22,323 bases of DNA from Auxenochlorella pyrenoidosa. Lineage: Eukaryota > Chlorophyta > Trebouxiophyceae > Chlorellales > Chlorellaceae. The notes under the pieces were generated by a model. The model ran no database searches. It saw only the letters and a program-made list of their open reading frames with translations, and had not been told where the DNA came from. This document shows, in pieces, positions 1 through 9,158 of the stretch (the stretch's first letter is position 1; every line of letters begins with the position of its first letter). The stretch lies in the NCBI GenBank assembly GCA_001430745.1, contig KQ482057.1, positions 1,470,325 to 1,492,647 of the forward strand. Reading direction: 5' to 3'. Position numbers and translations under genes: made by a program.

Positions 1-8
1 ATGCACCC

Positions 9-1396
9 TCAGGAGGCCCCGCTGACCTGGCTGACGTACTGCTCATAGCTGGCCACCCCCGACAGGTCCAGCCTGTAGGCAGGCGGTATGGGGATCTCCA
101 CCCTGCAGCCGCAGCCAGGGGGCAAAAGGTGCTCTGCATGTTGGCAAGGCGTGGATGCCAGGGCGCAGCAATGCCGGACTACGCAGCCGCTGCAGAGGGC
201 TTTGCATAGGCTGGCAGGCACAGTCAAACAGCTGCCAACGCGCCAAAAGGCACAGCGGGGTGGGCCAGGGAGTGACCGGGCATGGCTGCGCGGCTGCAGA
301 TGGGCTCTTCTGGTGAATGGCACTGCCCTGGATACATGTGCCCGGCACTGGATGAGCGAGCAGGCGCGGGGCTGCTCGGTTAGAAGCCAGCAACCGGGGC
401 CGGGCGCGCACCAGTGGTACTTGCCGCCCTCCCCGGCAATCTCGTCGGCGGGCAGGCCCGGCTCGTCCACCACCGCCAGGAAGGGCGACCAGCGGCGCAG
501 GCGGCGCGGCACAGCGTCGCGGTAGTGCCGCAGCCCGCCTGCAGGGGGTGGGAGGGGGGGGGGCGGGCGGGGTCATGCAGGTGCTGTGGGGCTGGCCTGA
601 TGGGCAGCTCCCAGCATGAGCAGGCTGTGCGAACAAGGCACTCAAGGGGGGCAGCCCCACTGCGGCACAGCAAAAGCAGGTCGCCCGACAAAAATGAAAC
701 CACCTCCCCGCCCAGCTGGCTGGCACGCACCCGAGGGCTCAATGGTGGGCCGGGCAGCCACTATGACCGAGCGCAGGGGGGTGGGCAGCGCGGTTAGCTG
801 GCGCAGCGGGGTGGGCAGCTGGCAGTAGGCGGCCACGGGGTGCCTGCAGGCAGGGCGGTGGCGCAGGGAGGGCACACCAAAGCATCCCTTTAGCAGCTGG
901 AACCGGCTCGAGCTTTCTGGCTGGGGAGGAGCAGGAGAACAAGAGGCGCGTGGCGACACTGGCAGGACAGTCGGCAGGGCAGGCACGCCTTCATAGAGGC
1001 TCTGAACAAAAACCAGCAGGACAGGTGCGCCAGGCACAGCGCGTGCCTGAGGAAGTCGATGCCAAAGCGTTGGCGGCAGTCGGGCCGCGCCACCTCCGCC
1101 GCAGCGCCCTTGCCCCCGCACTCCGAGCCGTCTAGGTCGCAGTAGGCGCTGACCGATGCCAGGTCATCGCTGCTGGCCGAGGGCCACCGTGCGCCGGCGC
1201 CCTTGCTCGGGGCCCGCCAGCCGTCTGCCAGCTCATGCTGGGGTTGCTGTGGAGCAAAGGAGAAGGAGTGGTGCCCGTGCTGCCTGCTCGCGTCTGTCTC
1301 TGCCTCGCCCGCAGGTGCTCGCGCCTCCGGCGCCACCGGCGCCTTGAGCTGGAGAACCCCCGGGGTGCGCCTCCTGCGGAAGACGCCCAGCCCCAT
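9..1396 (-). CDS. Putative acyltransferase-like protein, 3' end beyond the window
   Basis: Partial gene read right to left. Model: exon 1 1396-1094 (ATG at 1396, N-terminus MGLGVFRRRRTPGVLQLKAP, basic and transit-peptide-like), exon 2 1001-731 (after a TTTTTGTTCAG acceptor), exon 3 538-412, exon 4 from 102 leftward. Phases agree at all three joins. Exon 2 is one open frame, but its middle (about 850-960) reads like low-complexity intron, so an in-frame intron there is possible. The best-conserved-looking stretches are LRQLTALPTPLRSVIVAARP, FLAVVDEPGLPADEIAGEGG and PPAYRLDLSGVASYEQYV. The last resembles the start of the catalytic region in BioF2/FemAB/GNAT-like acyltransferases (hydrophobic-DL-x-G-x-x-S-Y-x-x-Y), but this is recalled resemblance, not a search. 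Exon 4 either splices at a GTCAGC donor (exon end 27) or stops at the in-frame TGA at 9-11. The gene itself is likely; the function is weakly supported. Confidence 0.5.
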
Positions 1397-2626
1397 CCTT
1401 TGCAAACTAGGCCGTGCGAACTGCTGAGCAGACTGCAGGGATGGCGGCGGGCAAGGCTGCGGGTGAGAAAGGGTGCCAGGCGATGTTTAGAGGTTCCCTG
1501 CCGGGTAGGCGGTCGAAAGTGTTGCATCTTCAGCTTCTGCAACACCGGAAGCCGGTCCTCCCACAGACAGCGATGCAAAGGTTCTTGGCCGTTAGCCTCA
1601 GGCCTACCTATGCAGATCCTCTGGCTCCTCCCTGGAGGTGCGCCTTCTATTCTTTTGAGTGGGGCGCCCTTGCCGATGCCCGGCGCAGCCTGCACGGAAC
1701 GCGTGGGGGCAGCAGCGGGCGCTGGTGGCGGCGGCTGGTCACAGAAAACTAAGTGCCGATTTTGGCCGGCGGGCACCCTTGTCCAGGCTTTTGAACCGAG
1801 AACCAGCGTAAGGCGCCTCGCAGAGCGAGGCTGATCGCTGTGACGGCGCCGGAGAACAGCGTCATTGCCAGAACCAAGCCTTCCTACCTTCCTGAGGGAG
1901 TCAATTTTTCGTTCTCGGCTACAAAGAGCCGAGATCGGCACACAGCAGCCCCTGCAGCTTTCGGTGCCAGCTTGAGGAGCCAACGCAGGGTGACTCGGCT
2001 TGCCGACCTGTCCGTTCAGATCCGGCCGGCGAATTGAGCTTTGAAATCAGACAGAAGCCCTGTGGGGTGTTCCCGTAAAAGCGCGTAGTCGCGAATCAGA
2101 GGTCGGCCTTCTGACACTTGGCGGGCACGGGCGGGGCGCTGCATTCACACCGGCAGCTGCTGCGTACAGTGGCAAAACCTTCATACCGCATGCTGCTCAT
2201 GCTCCCCTTGGCGCAGGCCTGCCCTGTAAAGGTCCTTTGTTTTCCTGAATCCAGCCCGACAGGTCAGCCAGAGGGTGACCGCCCCCGTATGCTGAAGGGC
2301 CGCTGCACTGCCAGCCTGGCACTGAGTGTCCCCTTCCTACTGATCGACCACCGGCGGGGTTCAAGGCTGGAGACTTCGCCCAGGCCCTGCCTGGAGAGTC
2401 AAACTGAACATCTGGCAACAGAATCAAGTGAGCAGAGGGGTGTGCAAGTTGGGGGCCAAACGTTGCCTCACCCGCTGCCACCGACCCCGCAGTCCACAGC
2501 TCTCAGGCAGCGTGCACACCTGCGCTTGGGTCCCTTCCTTGCTACTCTGCGACCCAAGGGCGCGTTGCGCTCCATCCCACAGCGTGCACATAGTGAATGG
2601 CAGAGGAATCAAGCAAGGAAGAACTG
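1397..2626. other. Intergenic: upstream of gene 1, downstream of GAF-PAS gene
   Basis: No convincing coding exon on either strand. The open frames here lack family-like sequence, and the longest plus-strand one (from 2118) opens with TTG, not ATG. It should hold the promoter and 5' UTR of the leftmost gene and the 3' UTR of the GAF-PAS gene. I saw no TGTAA (minus-strand) polyadenylation signal and no clear TATA box. Base composition around 1840-2100 is visibly less GC-rich than the coding blocks. Confidence 0.5.
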
Positions 2627-2711
2627 CTAGCTGTGGGCAGGCCGCTGACATGCAGTATTGCACTGATGAGCATGCACACACTGGGCAACTGGCAGACTGC
2701 ATGCATAGCCA
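2627..2711 (-). CDS. Possible alternative last exon of the GAF-PAS gene
   Basis: The TAG that ends the GAF-PAS frame (2786-2784) overlaps a perfect donor: the T and A end the exon and the G begins GTGAGTATCC. About 73 nt further on lies a very strong acceptor, a long C tract then CCTTTCTCAG ending at 2712. Splicing here (exon end 2785, new exon from 2711) keeps the frame and adds about 29 residues, starting YGYACSLPVAQ, before a TAG at 2629-2627. The tail has no recognisable domain. Whether the intron lies in coding sequence, in the 3' UTR, or is alternatively retained needs RNA evidence. Confidence 0.4.
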
Positions 2712-2728
2712 CTGAGAAAGGGGAGGGC

Positions 2729-2744
2729 GGGGGGGGGGGGGGGG
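2729..2744. repeat. Run of 16 G (C on the sense strand)
   Basis: Homopolymer of 16 guanines on the plus strand. Read on the minus strand, where the GAF-PAS gene lies, it is a C run forming the polypyrimidine tract just before the CTTTCTCAG acceptor at 2720-2712. Confidence 0.9.
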
Positions 2745-2783
2745 CTGAACTACGATCTAATTGTGGCTGTTTTTGGATACTCA

Positions 2784-5700
2784 CTAGGCTTGCAGGGCCA
2801 CAAAGAAGAGCCCCAGGTCGGCATCCGGGGAGGGGCTGCCCCCCGCGCGCAGCGCCGCCGACACGTCTGCATGCCGCATGGGCGCAGGCGGACGTGGGCA
2901 GGAAGATGTCAGGAGGCTCAGCGCTGGTCCTGCAGGGTGCGCTCGCGCGTCGGCTGCGCAACCGCAGCTGGCCCGAGAGTTAAGCGCAAGCGGCCGCCAC
3001 CTCACCGATTTGCGGGTGGCTCTGCGCCCCGTTAAGCAGCTGCTGCGAGGCGGGGCTGCAGGCATGGTGGTGGTGGTGGTGGTGGGTGGTGGTGAGTGGG
3101 GGGTGGGGGTGGGGGGTGGGGGGCGGCCCATCAGGCTGTCCAAACGGGAAAAAGCATGGGAATGCAGGCTGTAACAGGCTGCAGGCGTTAGAAGAAGGGT
3201 GGCCCTCGAACACTGACGCACACCGGGAGGCCGTGCTGGTGAGGGCAGGCACGGCTTGCGATTTCTGGCAGGGCCGACCCCACCGCATCTGAACTGTGCC
3301 CACACCCAGCGAGCGCCGCCCAGCAGCGCCACGCGCAGGGCGCAGGGGCGCTGCAGGCGCGCTGCCTGCCGGAGGGCTGGTGTGGGGGCTGGCCCCGCCT
3401 CCGAGGCAAACAGCTCGAAGAAGCTCTTGTACTGGAGCAGGCGCTGGGGCAGGGCTGCGGGGGAGTCATGATGTCTCTCGACTTTTGGCCACTCACGAGG
3501 TGAGGGAGTGACAGGGGCATGACAACATCATGCACACACACGAGTGGCCCTGTCACTCCCTCACCTAGTGGAAGATGCCAGGCTGGCAGGCAGGAGCTTG
3601 GCTCTTCTCGGCTGGCCCTGCAAGTCACACACAGCACACGGGCGCCCCTGTTGCGCTAGGCTGGCACAGCAGCTGCCCGGCAGCACGCACCTGCTAGGCT
3701 GGCGGCAGCCGCGTTGCTCCAAATGACTGGCCAGCGCGGGTCGGAGCCGTCGCAGAGCAGGATGGGCAGGCGCAGCGCTGCGGGTTCGCGTTCCAGCGCC
3801 GCACGCTCCGTGGCGCGCCGCCTCTGCTGCTCCCTCTCAAGCTCCGCCGCCTGGTCAGCGAGGGGGGTGGGTGTTTGGTAAATGCCTGACCCAGATGTCT
3901 GGTTCTGATGGCCGCACTTTGACACCAAGGATCAGCACGGCCCAACTTTCAGCCCTCGGCGCCGCCTGCCCCCCACACACCTGGTGCTCCTCCAGCAGGC
4001 GCGCCGCCATCTCCGCCAGGCAGGCCAGCAGGTGCAGGGCGTCGGCCGACAGGCGGCGGGGTCGCAGGTCGAAGATGCACAGCGAGCCCAGGCGGCGGCC
4101 GCGGGAGGAGACCAGCGGGGTGCCTGCGGCGGGGTGGGCTGGTGCTCCGGCGGGGTGGGTTGGCGGGGAAGGGGGACGCGGCGCGCATTCCATGTGCCAA
4201 GGGGCAGAGGTGCAGGGAGCCGCACACGCAGCGGCCCCTCGGCGGGAGAGCCCTGGTGAGTGCGCCAACCCACCACGCACCGGCGTAGAAGCGCACCCCA
4301 GGGTCGTTCGCCACGCAGGAGAGGCAGCGGAACCTGTAGAGCGGCCGACATGATGTTGAGCAGTGGGGTAGCAGCACGGGCGGCAAGCTGCGCCTGTGTA
4401 TGGCTACCACATCCTTGCTGTATCTGCGCGGCAAGTGCGTGCAGCATGTCCTCAACACAAACCGGGGGTGCTCACTGCTGGCTGTGCGCACACCTCACCT
4501 GTAGTCGAGCGTGGTGTCCGGCACACACAGCAGGGTGTGCACCTGCAAGCAAGGCGACCAGTGAGCTTGTGAGCGCATGTTGCAAACGCCGCAGCAACAG
4601 CGCACAGGGCTTCTGAGGGCCCCAAACACAGGGCCGACGGGCAGAAAGCTGCCAACTGGCAGCACGGCAGATCGCGTGTGGCACTGCTGCCTCCATTTCC
4701 GCCGCCCAGGAACAGGTGCAGCTGAAGTGGCACCTGGCTGAAGCCAGCCCCCCCGGGCACGCTGCCCTCCAAGACGACCGCCCGTACAGCAGGAGCAGGA
4801 AGGAGCCACGCACGCTGCCACATGCCCTGCAGCACGCACCTGTGGCAGCAGCAGCGCCTCGCAGAAGGAGCCGGAGCGGTCGGTGCCGGTGCCCCACCGC
4901 TCTGCCAGCTCCCCCGCCACAGAGGCATACACCTGCTGGGCGGGGCGGCAGCTGGGTCTGTGCACACTGCGCAGCTGCACCGACTGAACCGACTGAACAC
5001 TATGGCGTGGCTGCACAGCAAACAGGCCTTGCTCAGGGAGGGCCACGCGGTGGAGCCGGCTGCAGGACGGGCTCGGGATGTGGCTCACCCTGCATGGGGG
5101 CCCACCACCTTAACCCACAACAGGGCACAGCAGGGCACACTGGCCCCCAGGCCGCCCCATGCGTGGGTCCACCTACCAGGCTGCTGTCTGTGATGAGGTT
5201 CACGGCGGCCACGGGCACGCGGTACAGCTGCAGGGCAGGGCTGGGCAGGGGGGCCAGGGGTGGTGGCGTCCAGGAGACGAACAGGCGCCCAGCAGAGGTG
5301 TCTTGTGTGGCAAGAAGGCTTGCAGGCAGTGCTCCTCAGCTGCGGTGCCCCAGACGGGGAGCAGCGCAAGAGGCAATAGCATAGCTTGGCAAGGCGTGAT
5401 GCAGAGGGGCGCTGCAGTGGGCTTCCAGCTGACAGACTTTCGTTCAACGGGGGTGCATCTTTCCCCTGGCTTGGTTCAGGCTTGGGGGGAAGACAGATCT
5501 CCGCCCCACCCCATCAGCTTGTCAGCTAGCACTGCCCTGCACTGCTGAATTGTGAGCGGGAAGACTGGCGGGCACCCGAGCTGCAGCGCTGGGCTCCCCC
5601 CTGTGCCCCACCTCCGCCCTTGCCTTTGCGCACAGCTGGGTGATGGAGTCCAGGCCGGGGTGCCCTCCCTGCACCACAGCCAGGCTGCTGCGGACCTCCG

Positions 5701-6118
5701 CCAGTCGCTCCGCCTCCTCCTCGTCCCCCGAGCTGTGTGCAAGGGGCGCCTCCTGCACTGGCGGTAGCTGCCCCCGAGGGCCGCCACCGGCGTGAGCAGA
5801 GAGCGCAGGCAGGCCCCCCGGCTGTGCGGCATACTCATCGCCCGCCATGCTGTCCAGGCTCAGCCGCACATCGCGGCTCGGCGTTCTGGGCACATCTAGG
5901 AACGCCGGCGCCGCTGGCGGTGGCGCCCAAGGCATTGTTGTGCGGCCGTCATCGGCGCCGCCCTTGGCCAGCCCGTTGCTGGGGGCTGGGCCATCTCCCA
6001 TGCCTGTGTGAGTGCTGTCAGCAGCCTTGGAGGTGCCGTTCCTGCCACTACGCCTGAGTCTCCTCAGCGGCCAGCAGCCTGTTGCCACAGGCCCCGGCCT
6101 GCTGCTCGAAACTCCCAT
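2784..6118 (-). CDS. GAF-PAS domain sensor-like protein
   Basis: Exons: 6118-5612, 5227-5177, 4935-4840 (acceptor could be 4932), 4542-4499, 4333-4281, 4123-3981, 3850-3691, 3454 to 3306 or 3279, 3042-3006, 2866-2784. Phases fit at every join, giving about 440-449 aa. ATG 6118 lies in CCATGGGAG, a strong start context. N-terminus MGVSSSRPG fits an N-myristoylation signal (Gly2, Ser6). Residues about 1-140 are low-complexity. A GAF domain follows (about 140-298): LDSITQLCAKARAELYRVPV at its start, then VAAVNLITDS, VANDPGVRFYAGTPLVSSRG and RLGSLCIFDL, the classic GAF 'G.P....G...G.LC..D' end. A charged helical linker (ELEREQQRRRATERAALERE) leads to a PAS-like domain from about residue 326 (LPILLCDG, WPVIWSNAAAASLAG, YKSFFELF, ending LGLFFVAL). 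The PAS has no LOV-type NCRFLQ cysteine motif, and no kinase, cyclase or DNA-binding output domain is visible. Ligand and role are unknown. Its end may extend by splicing to 2627 (separate entry). Confidence 0.82.
3064..3123. repeat. GGT/G-rich simple repeat in GAF-PAS intron
   Basis: Several GGT units followed by GGGGGTGGGGGTGGGG-type sequence on the plus strand. It has many closely spaced runs of three or more G and so could form a G-quadruplex. On the sense (minus) strand it is CCACC-rich and lies just upstream of the exon 9 acceptor (CCTCGCAG, exon from 3042), so it may act as the polypyrimidine tract. Confidence 0.85.
3498..3566. repeat. Perfect 19-bp inverted repeat (intronic hairpin)
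   Basis: Left arm 3498-3516 (AGGTGAGGGAGTGACAGGG) and right arm 3548-3566 are exact reverse complements, separated by 31 nt. Outside a short bulge the pairing resumes (CCACT at 3489-3493 with AGTGG at 3567-3571). The loop holds a smaller inverted repeat (CATGA 3518-3522, TCATG 3528-3532). It lies in the GAF-PAS intron between the exons ending at 3691 and starting at 3454. Confidence 0.92.
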
Positions 6119-7150
6119 GGCCAGCTGTTGTCTAAGCAACCATTCGTTCAGCACTCGGTAAGCATGCTGACCTCACAACCTCTAGAGCCCTCCTTTCCAC
6201 CCGCCACCGGCGGGACGACGTCATGCCCGCTCCACATCAAATTCTAACCAGGAGCACAATAACGGATGGTTGTTTGCATGTTGGGTAGCAAGGGAGGCAG
6301 CAGAAGATGAGTAGGTACCTGGAATACAGAGCTGGCCATTCAGCCCTGTGCACCTGCCAGCTGCTACTGTTGACTGCTGTTCAGCGACCGGCTTGTGCGC
6401 AACATGTTATTCCTTTTACATGCAACGATGTTCAGATGGTTGGCTAGGTGCAAGGTGGCATGCACAAAGAGGTTTGGCATAAAGCACCGGGTTGTGGCAC
6501 AACAGACGACTACTCGCACTAAACTCTCAAGCAGATGATGCAATGCAAGTTGCCAGCGAATGGCGCGATGCGATCAACTGGAGGGTTGGGAATGCTGCAT
6601 ACAACATCCCTAGTGTACAGGGGAAGGCAACCTCATCAGCGGTTTGATACAGGCTTGGGGTAGGGTTGAGTTTTCGTGTTGGGTTTGGGGCGCCTGCCAG
6701 GAGGGCGGCGGCTAACACAGCAAAACAGAGTGCAGGTGCACCAATGCGCTATGGCCGGGCGCGTAGGCACACCCTCTGCAGCTGCGGGGCAGGCTGAAGA
6801 GAGAGAGTTGCCGGCTCTTCACCAGCCCTTGAGGGTCGAGGCTTGGCCGAACTGGCAGAGCCATGAAATCATGCTGCACCGGCGAATGGTCAACTGCTGG
6901 TGGATGAGCCAGCTAGAAGTGGGCCGGCGCTACAGGCCCTGTAGGCGGCCTCACACAGGCACCTGGACTGGCACCGTGCCAGCGGTGGTGGTGGTGGTGG
7001 CGCCGGGCAGGGGGGGAGCGGCAGCTGCGGTCGCGTGTGCGCAAGAAGGGAGGGCAGGGCAGGCGAAAGTGGGGTCACCGCTCTAAGCAGGTGGCCGAGC
7101 TCTAGCCATCAACACATCGCGTGCAAAGCGTTCTGGATGCTGCTGCTCAG
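6119..7150. other. Intergenic: GAF-PAS promoter and 3' UTR of the four-helix membrane gene
   Basis: No supported exon on either strand. The right part should be 3' UTR of the membrane-protein gene ending at 7151; the left part should hold the 5' UTR and promoter of the GAF-PAS gene starting at 6118. Composition at about 6240-6700 is clearly lower in GC than the coding blocks. The open frames at 6676-7086 look like chance products of GC-rich DNA. Confidence 0.5.
6416..6420 (-). terminator. Candidate TGTAA polyadenylation signal
   Basis: TTACA on the plus strand reads TGTAA on the minus strand, the usual green-algal polyadenylation signal. It lies about 730 nt after the stop of the four-helix membrane gene and about 300 nt before the GAF-PAS start, so it could serve the membrane gene. 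A five-base motif occurs by chance, so this is tentative. Confidence 0.3.
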
Positions 7151-9158
7151 TCATGTCACCATGTCACCATGTTCAACGGGGAAGGGTTGAACATCAGCCT
7201 GCAAGCAGTGCTCACTCGTGTAGTGCTCGTGGCGCTCACGGCGCTCCGGGGCAAAGCTGTCCCAGCCGATGACGAGGATAAGGAAGAGGTCCGCAACGGC
7301 GCTGACAATAGCTCCGGCGACGGTGGCGCGGGTGCGAGAGGCCATCTTGCCTGCCAGGGGCGGCGCGGGGGAGGGGGGAAGGGTGCGCAGCGTGCATAGC
7401 TCAACAGGCAGGTGTGTGGACGGCGGCATTGTGGGAGCTGGCGTTGGGTTGCAGAGGGTGTGAAGGCACCCCATGGCAGCTGTGCCTCTGCATCCTGGAA
7501 GGCAGGCGTTCAGGGAGCCAGCCCTGATCCGCTGGAGCTATCAGCGCACACCCTTAGCCCCGGCCCCCTGTCTGCAGCCCCGCTGCACGTTGCGCACGCA
7601 AGGGGGGCTCCGTGGCTGGCACCTCACCCGTGAAGCCGGGGATGTAGTTGAACATGAGGTAGGTGTTGGCCGTGTCCATGAGCAGCACCGCGGCGACCGC
7701 CAGCATGCCAATCAGGGCGCCCCTGCAGGGGCAGACGGGGGTCGGGGCGGTGGTTTGGCGAGGCGGGTTGTGGCCCCTGTTGGCAGCTCTGGAAGTTTAA
7801 AAAGAGGACGACGCCTGTGCAACCTGCGCACCCTGTGTGATGGCCCGGCGGCCTCCCGGGGGGCCTGGCTGGAGCGAGAGTGCTCTGCAGCGCAGAGCTT
7901 CTTTCTTCACACAAGACAGCAGCCGGTGGAGCACCATGCCCCTCCCTGCGTGGCCCCCACCCCCCAGTGCCTGCCTGGTCTTGTGCACCACGTTCATGAT
8001 GAGGTACACCAGGACCAGGAACCACACGCTGCAGGGGGGGGGGGCGGGGCAGGTGTGCAGTCAGTGCAGCAGGGCCAGAGCCCTGCGATCAGGGCACAGC
8101 GGCCGCTCCCTTCAAAAGTGGGTGCCCGGAGCTGAGACCCCAGGCCCTCGCCGTAGCCTGCTGCAGGCCCAACTCACAAGAAGTGCAGGAAGAGGATCCA
8201 CCTGCAGGGGTGTTGCAGGGGCGGCCGGGTGCAGGGGTGAGACGGGCAGGCCGCGACAGCATGCGGTGGGGGTTGACCAGGCTCGGGGGCAGCTGCAGGC
8301 CTGTGGGCAGCTGCTGCAGCAGCGAGCCGCGGGGTGCCAGCGTCCGCACCGCACCGCTCCTGCGGCACTCCTTGCTGGCTGGTCAAAGCTGGTCAAACTC
8401 TATCTGCAAAAGCGTGGGCGAGCAGCAAGGCCCACCAGGTGTACTGGAACAGGTGGTCGCAGTCCACGGGGCCCAGGTAGCCGGTGCTGCCGCCGCCGTA
8501 GCCGGTGATGGTGCTGCCCAGCGGGGTGCTCCCGCAGGCCTTCGCAGGGGGGAATGGGGGTCAGCAGGACGGATGAGCTGGAAGAAAGGGGCTGTGGCAA
8601 GGGGCAGTGCCGGAGGTGCTTGTGTCAGCCTGGGAGAGGATGGCTAGCGGGGAGCAGGGAACTGAAGGAGGGGGGCAAAAGCTGCTGCGAGGCTTGCTGC
8701 AGGGCACCCCGTGCAGGAGCCTGTGCCAGCCATGGCCTTTGCCCCTTCCCTAAAGCCCACCTGCTGCATGGCAGCCACCCCTCCCAGCAGGATGCCGAAG
8801 CCGCAGGTGGCCAGCAGCCAGCCCAGCCAGATCATGCCCTTGCTGGGCCCTGCAGGACAGGGCAGACCGCCGGGGGGTTGCCACACAAGGTGCATAGGCT
8901 GCAGCCGCGGGAAGACGACAGCAGGATTCTACCTGAAGTTCAGTCAGGATTCTACCTGAAGTTCAGTCGCTGGGGATGACCTGGTTGAGGTCTCCCACCG
9001 GTTGCTACCGCCTGGACAGGCTTTCTTTCGTGGTGGCAACCGACGGAGGGGGAAAGAGCGCCTTTTTCGACGCTGGCCCTGAAGCTGCCGGCCAGCACCC
9101 CCGACTTACCAGTCAGGCCGTTGCCCGAGGTGCGGCCACCAAAGCTTGGCTTCTTCAT
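7151..9158 (-). CDS. Small four-helix membrane protein of unknown function
   Basis: Exons: 9158-9110, 8849-8761, 8539-8436, 8201-8178 (24 nt), 8028-7975, 7722-7628, 7350-7151; all joins keep phase and give 204 aa. The start is MKKPSFGGRTSGNGLTG, whose exon ends at a perfect GTAAGT donor; a CTAGCAG just upstream of the ATG hints at a 5' UTR intron. Four hydrophobic helices are predicted by eye: WLGWLLATCGFGILLGGV (about 24-45), WWILFLHFFVWFLVLVYLIM (82-106, assembled over three exons), ALIGMLAVAAVLLM (108-130) and AIVSAVADLFLILVIGW (152-168). The segment between helices 1 and 2 carries two cysteines (ACGSTPLG and PVDCDHLF). The C-terminus is charged (ERRERHEHY). No family is recognised; the layout is tetraspan-like but lacks a tetraspanin CCG motif. 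The intron after 7975 appears to use a GC donor (AG|GCAGGC). The last stop (7151) could be bypassed by a weak alternative donor. Confidence 0.72.
8922..8967. repeat. Perfect tandem duplication, 2 x 23 bp
   Basis: Copies at 8922-8944 and 8945-8967 are identical and directly abutting (unit begins CAGGATTCTACCTGAAG). They lie in the first intron of the four-helix membrane gene. No transposon ends are seen, so a simple duplication is the likely origin. Confidence 0.93.

Noticed and set aside
2118..2630. 170-codon plus-strand open frame in the 1397-2626 gap
   Set aside because: Opens with TTG rather than ATG, has no recognisable motif, and has no splice-linked neighbours.
8397..8435. Hydrophobic read-through WALLLAHAFADRV after helix-1 loop exon of the four-helix gene
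   Set aside because: Runs into a stop soon after; splicing at TG|GTGGGC joins in phase to the microexon and gives a continuous helix, so this stretch is intron.
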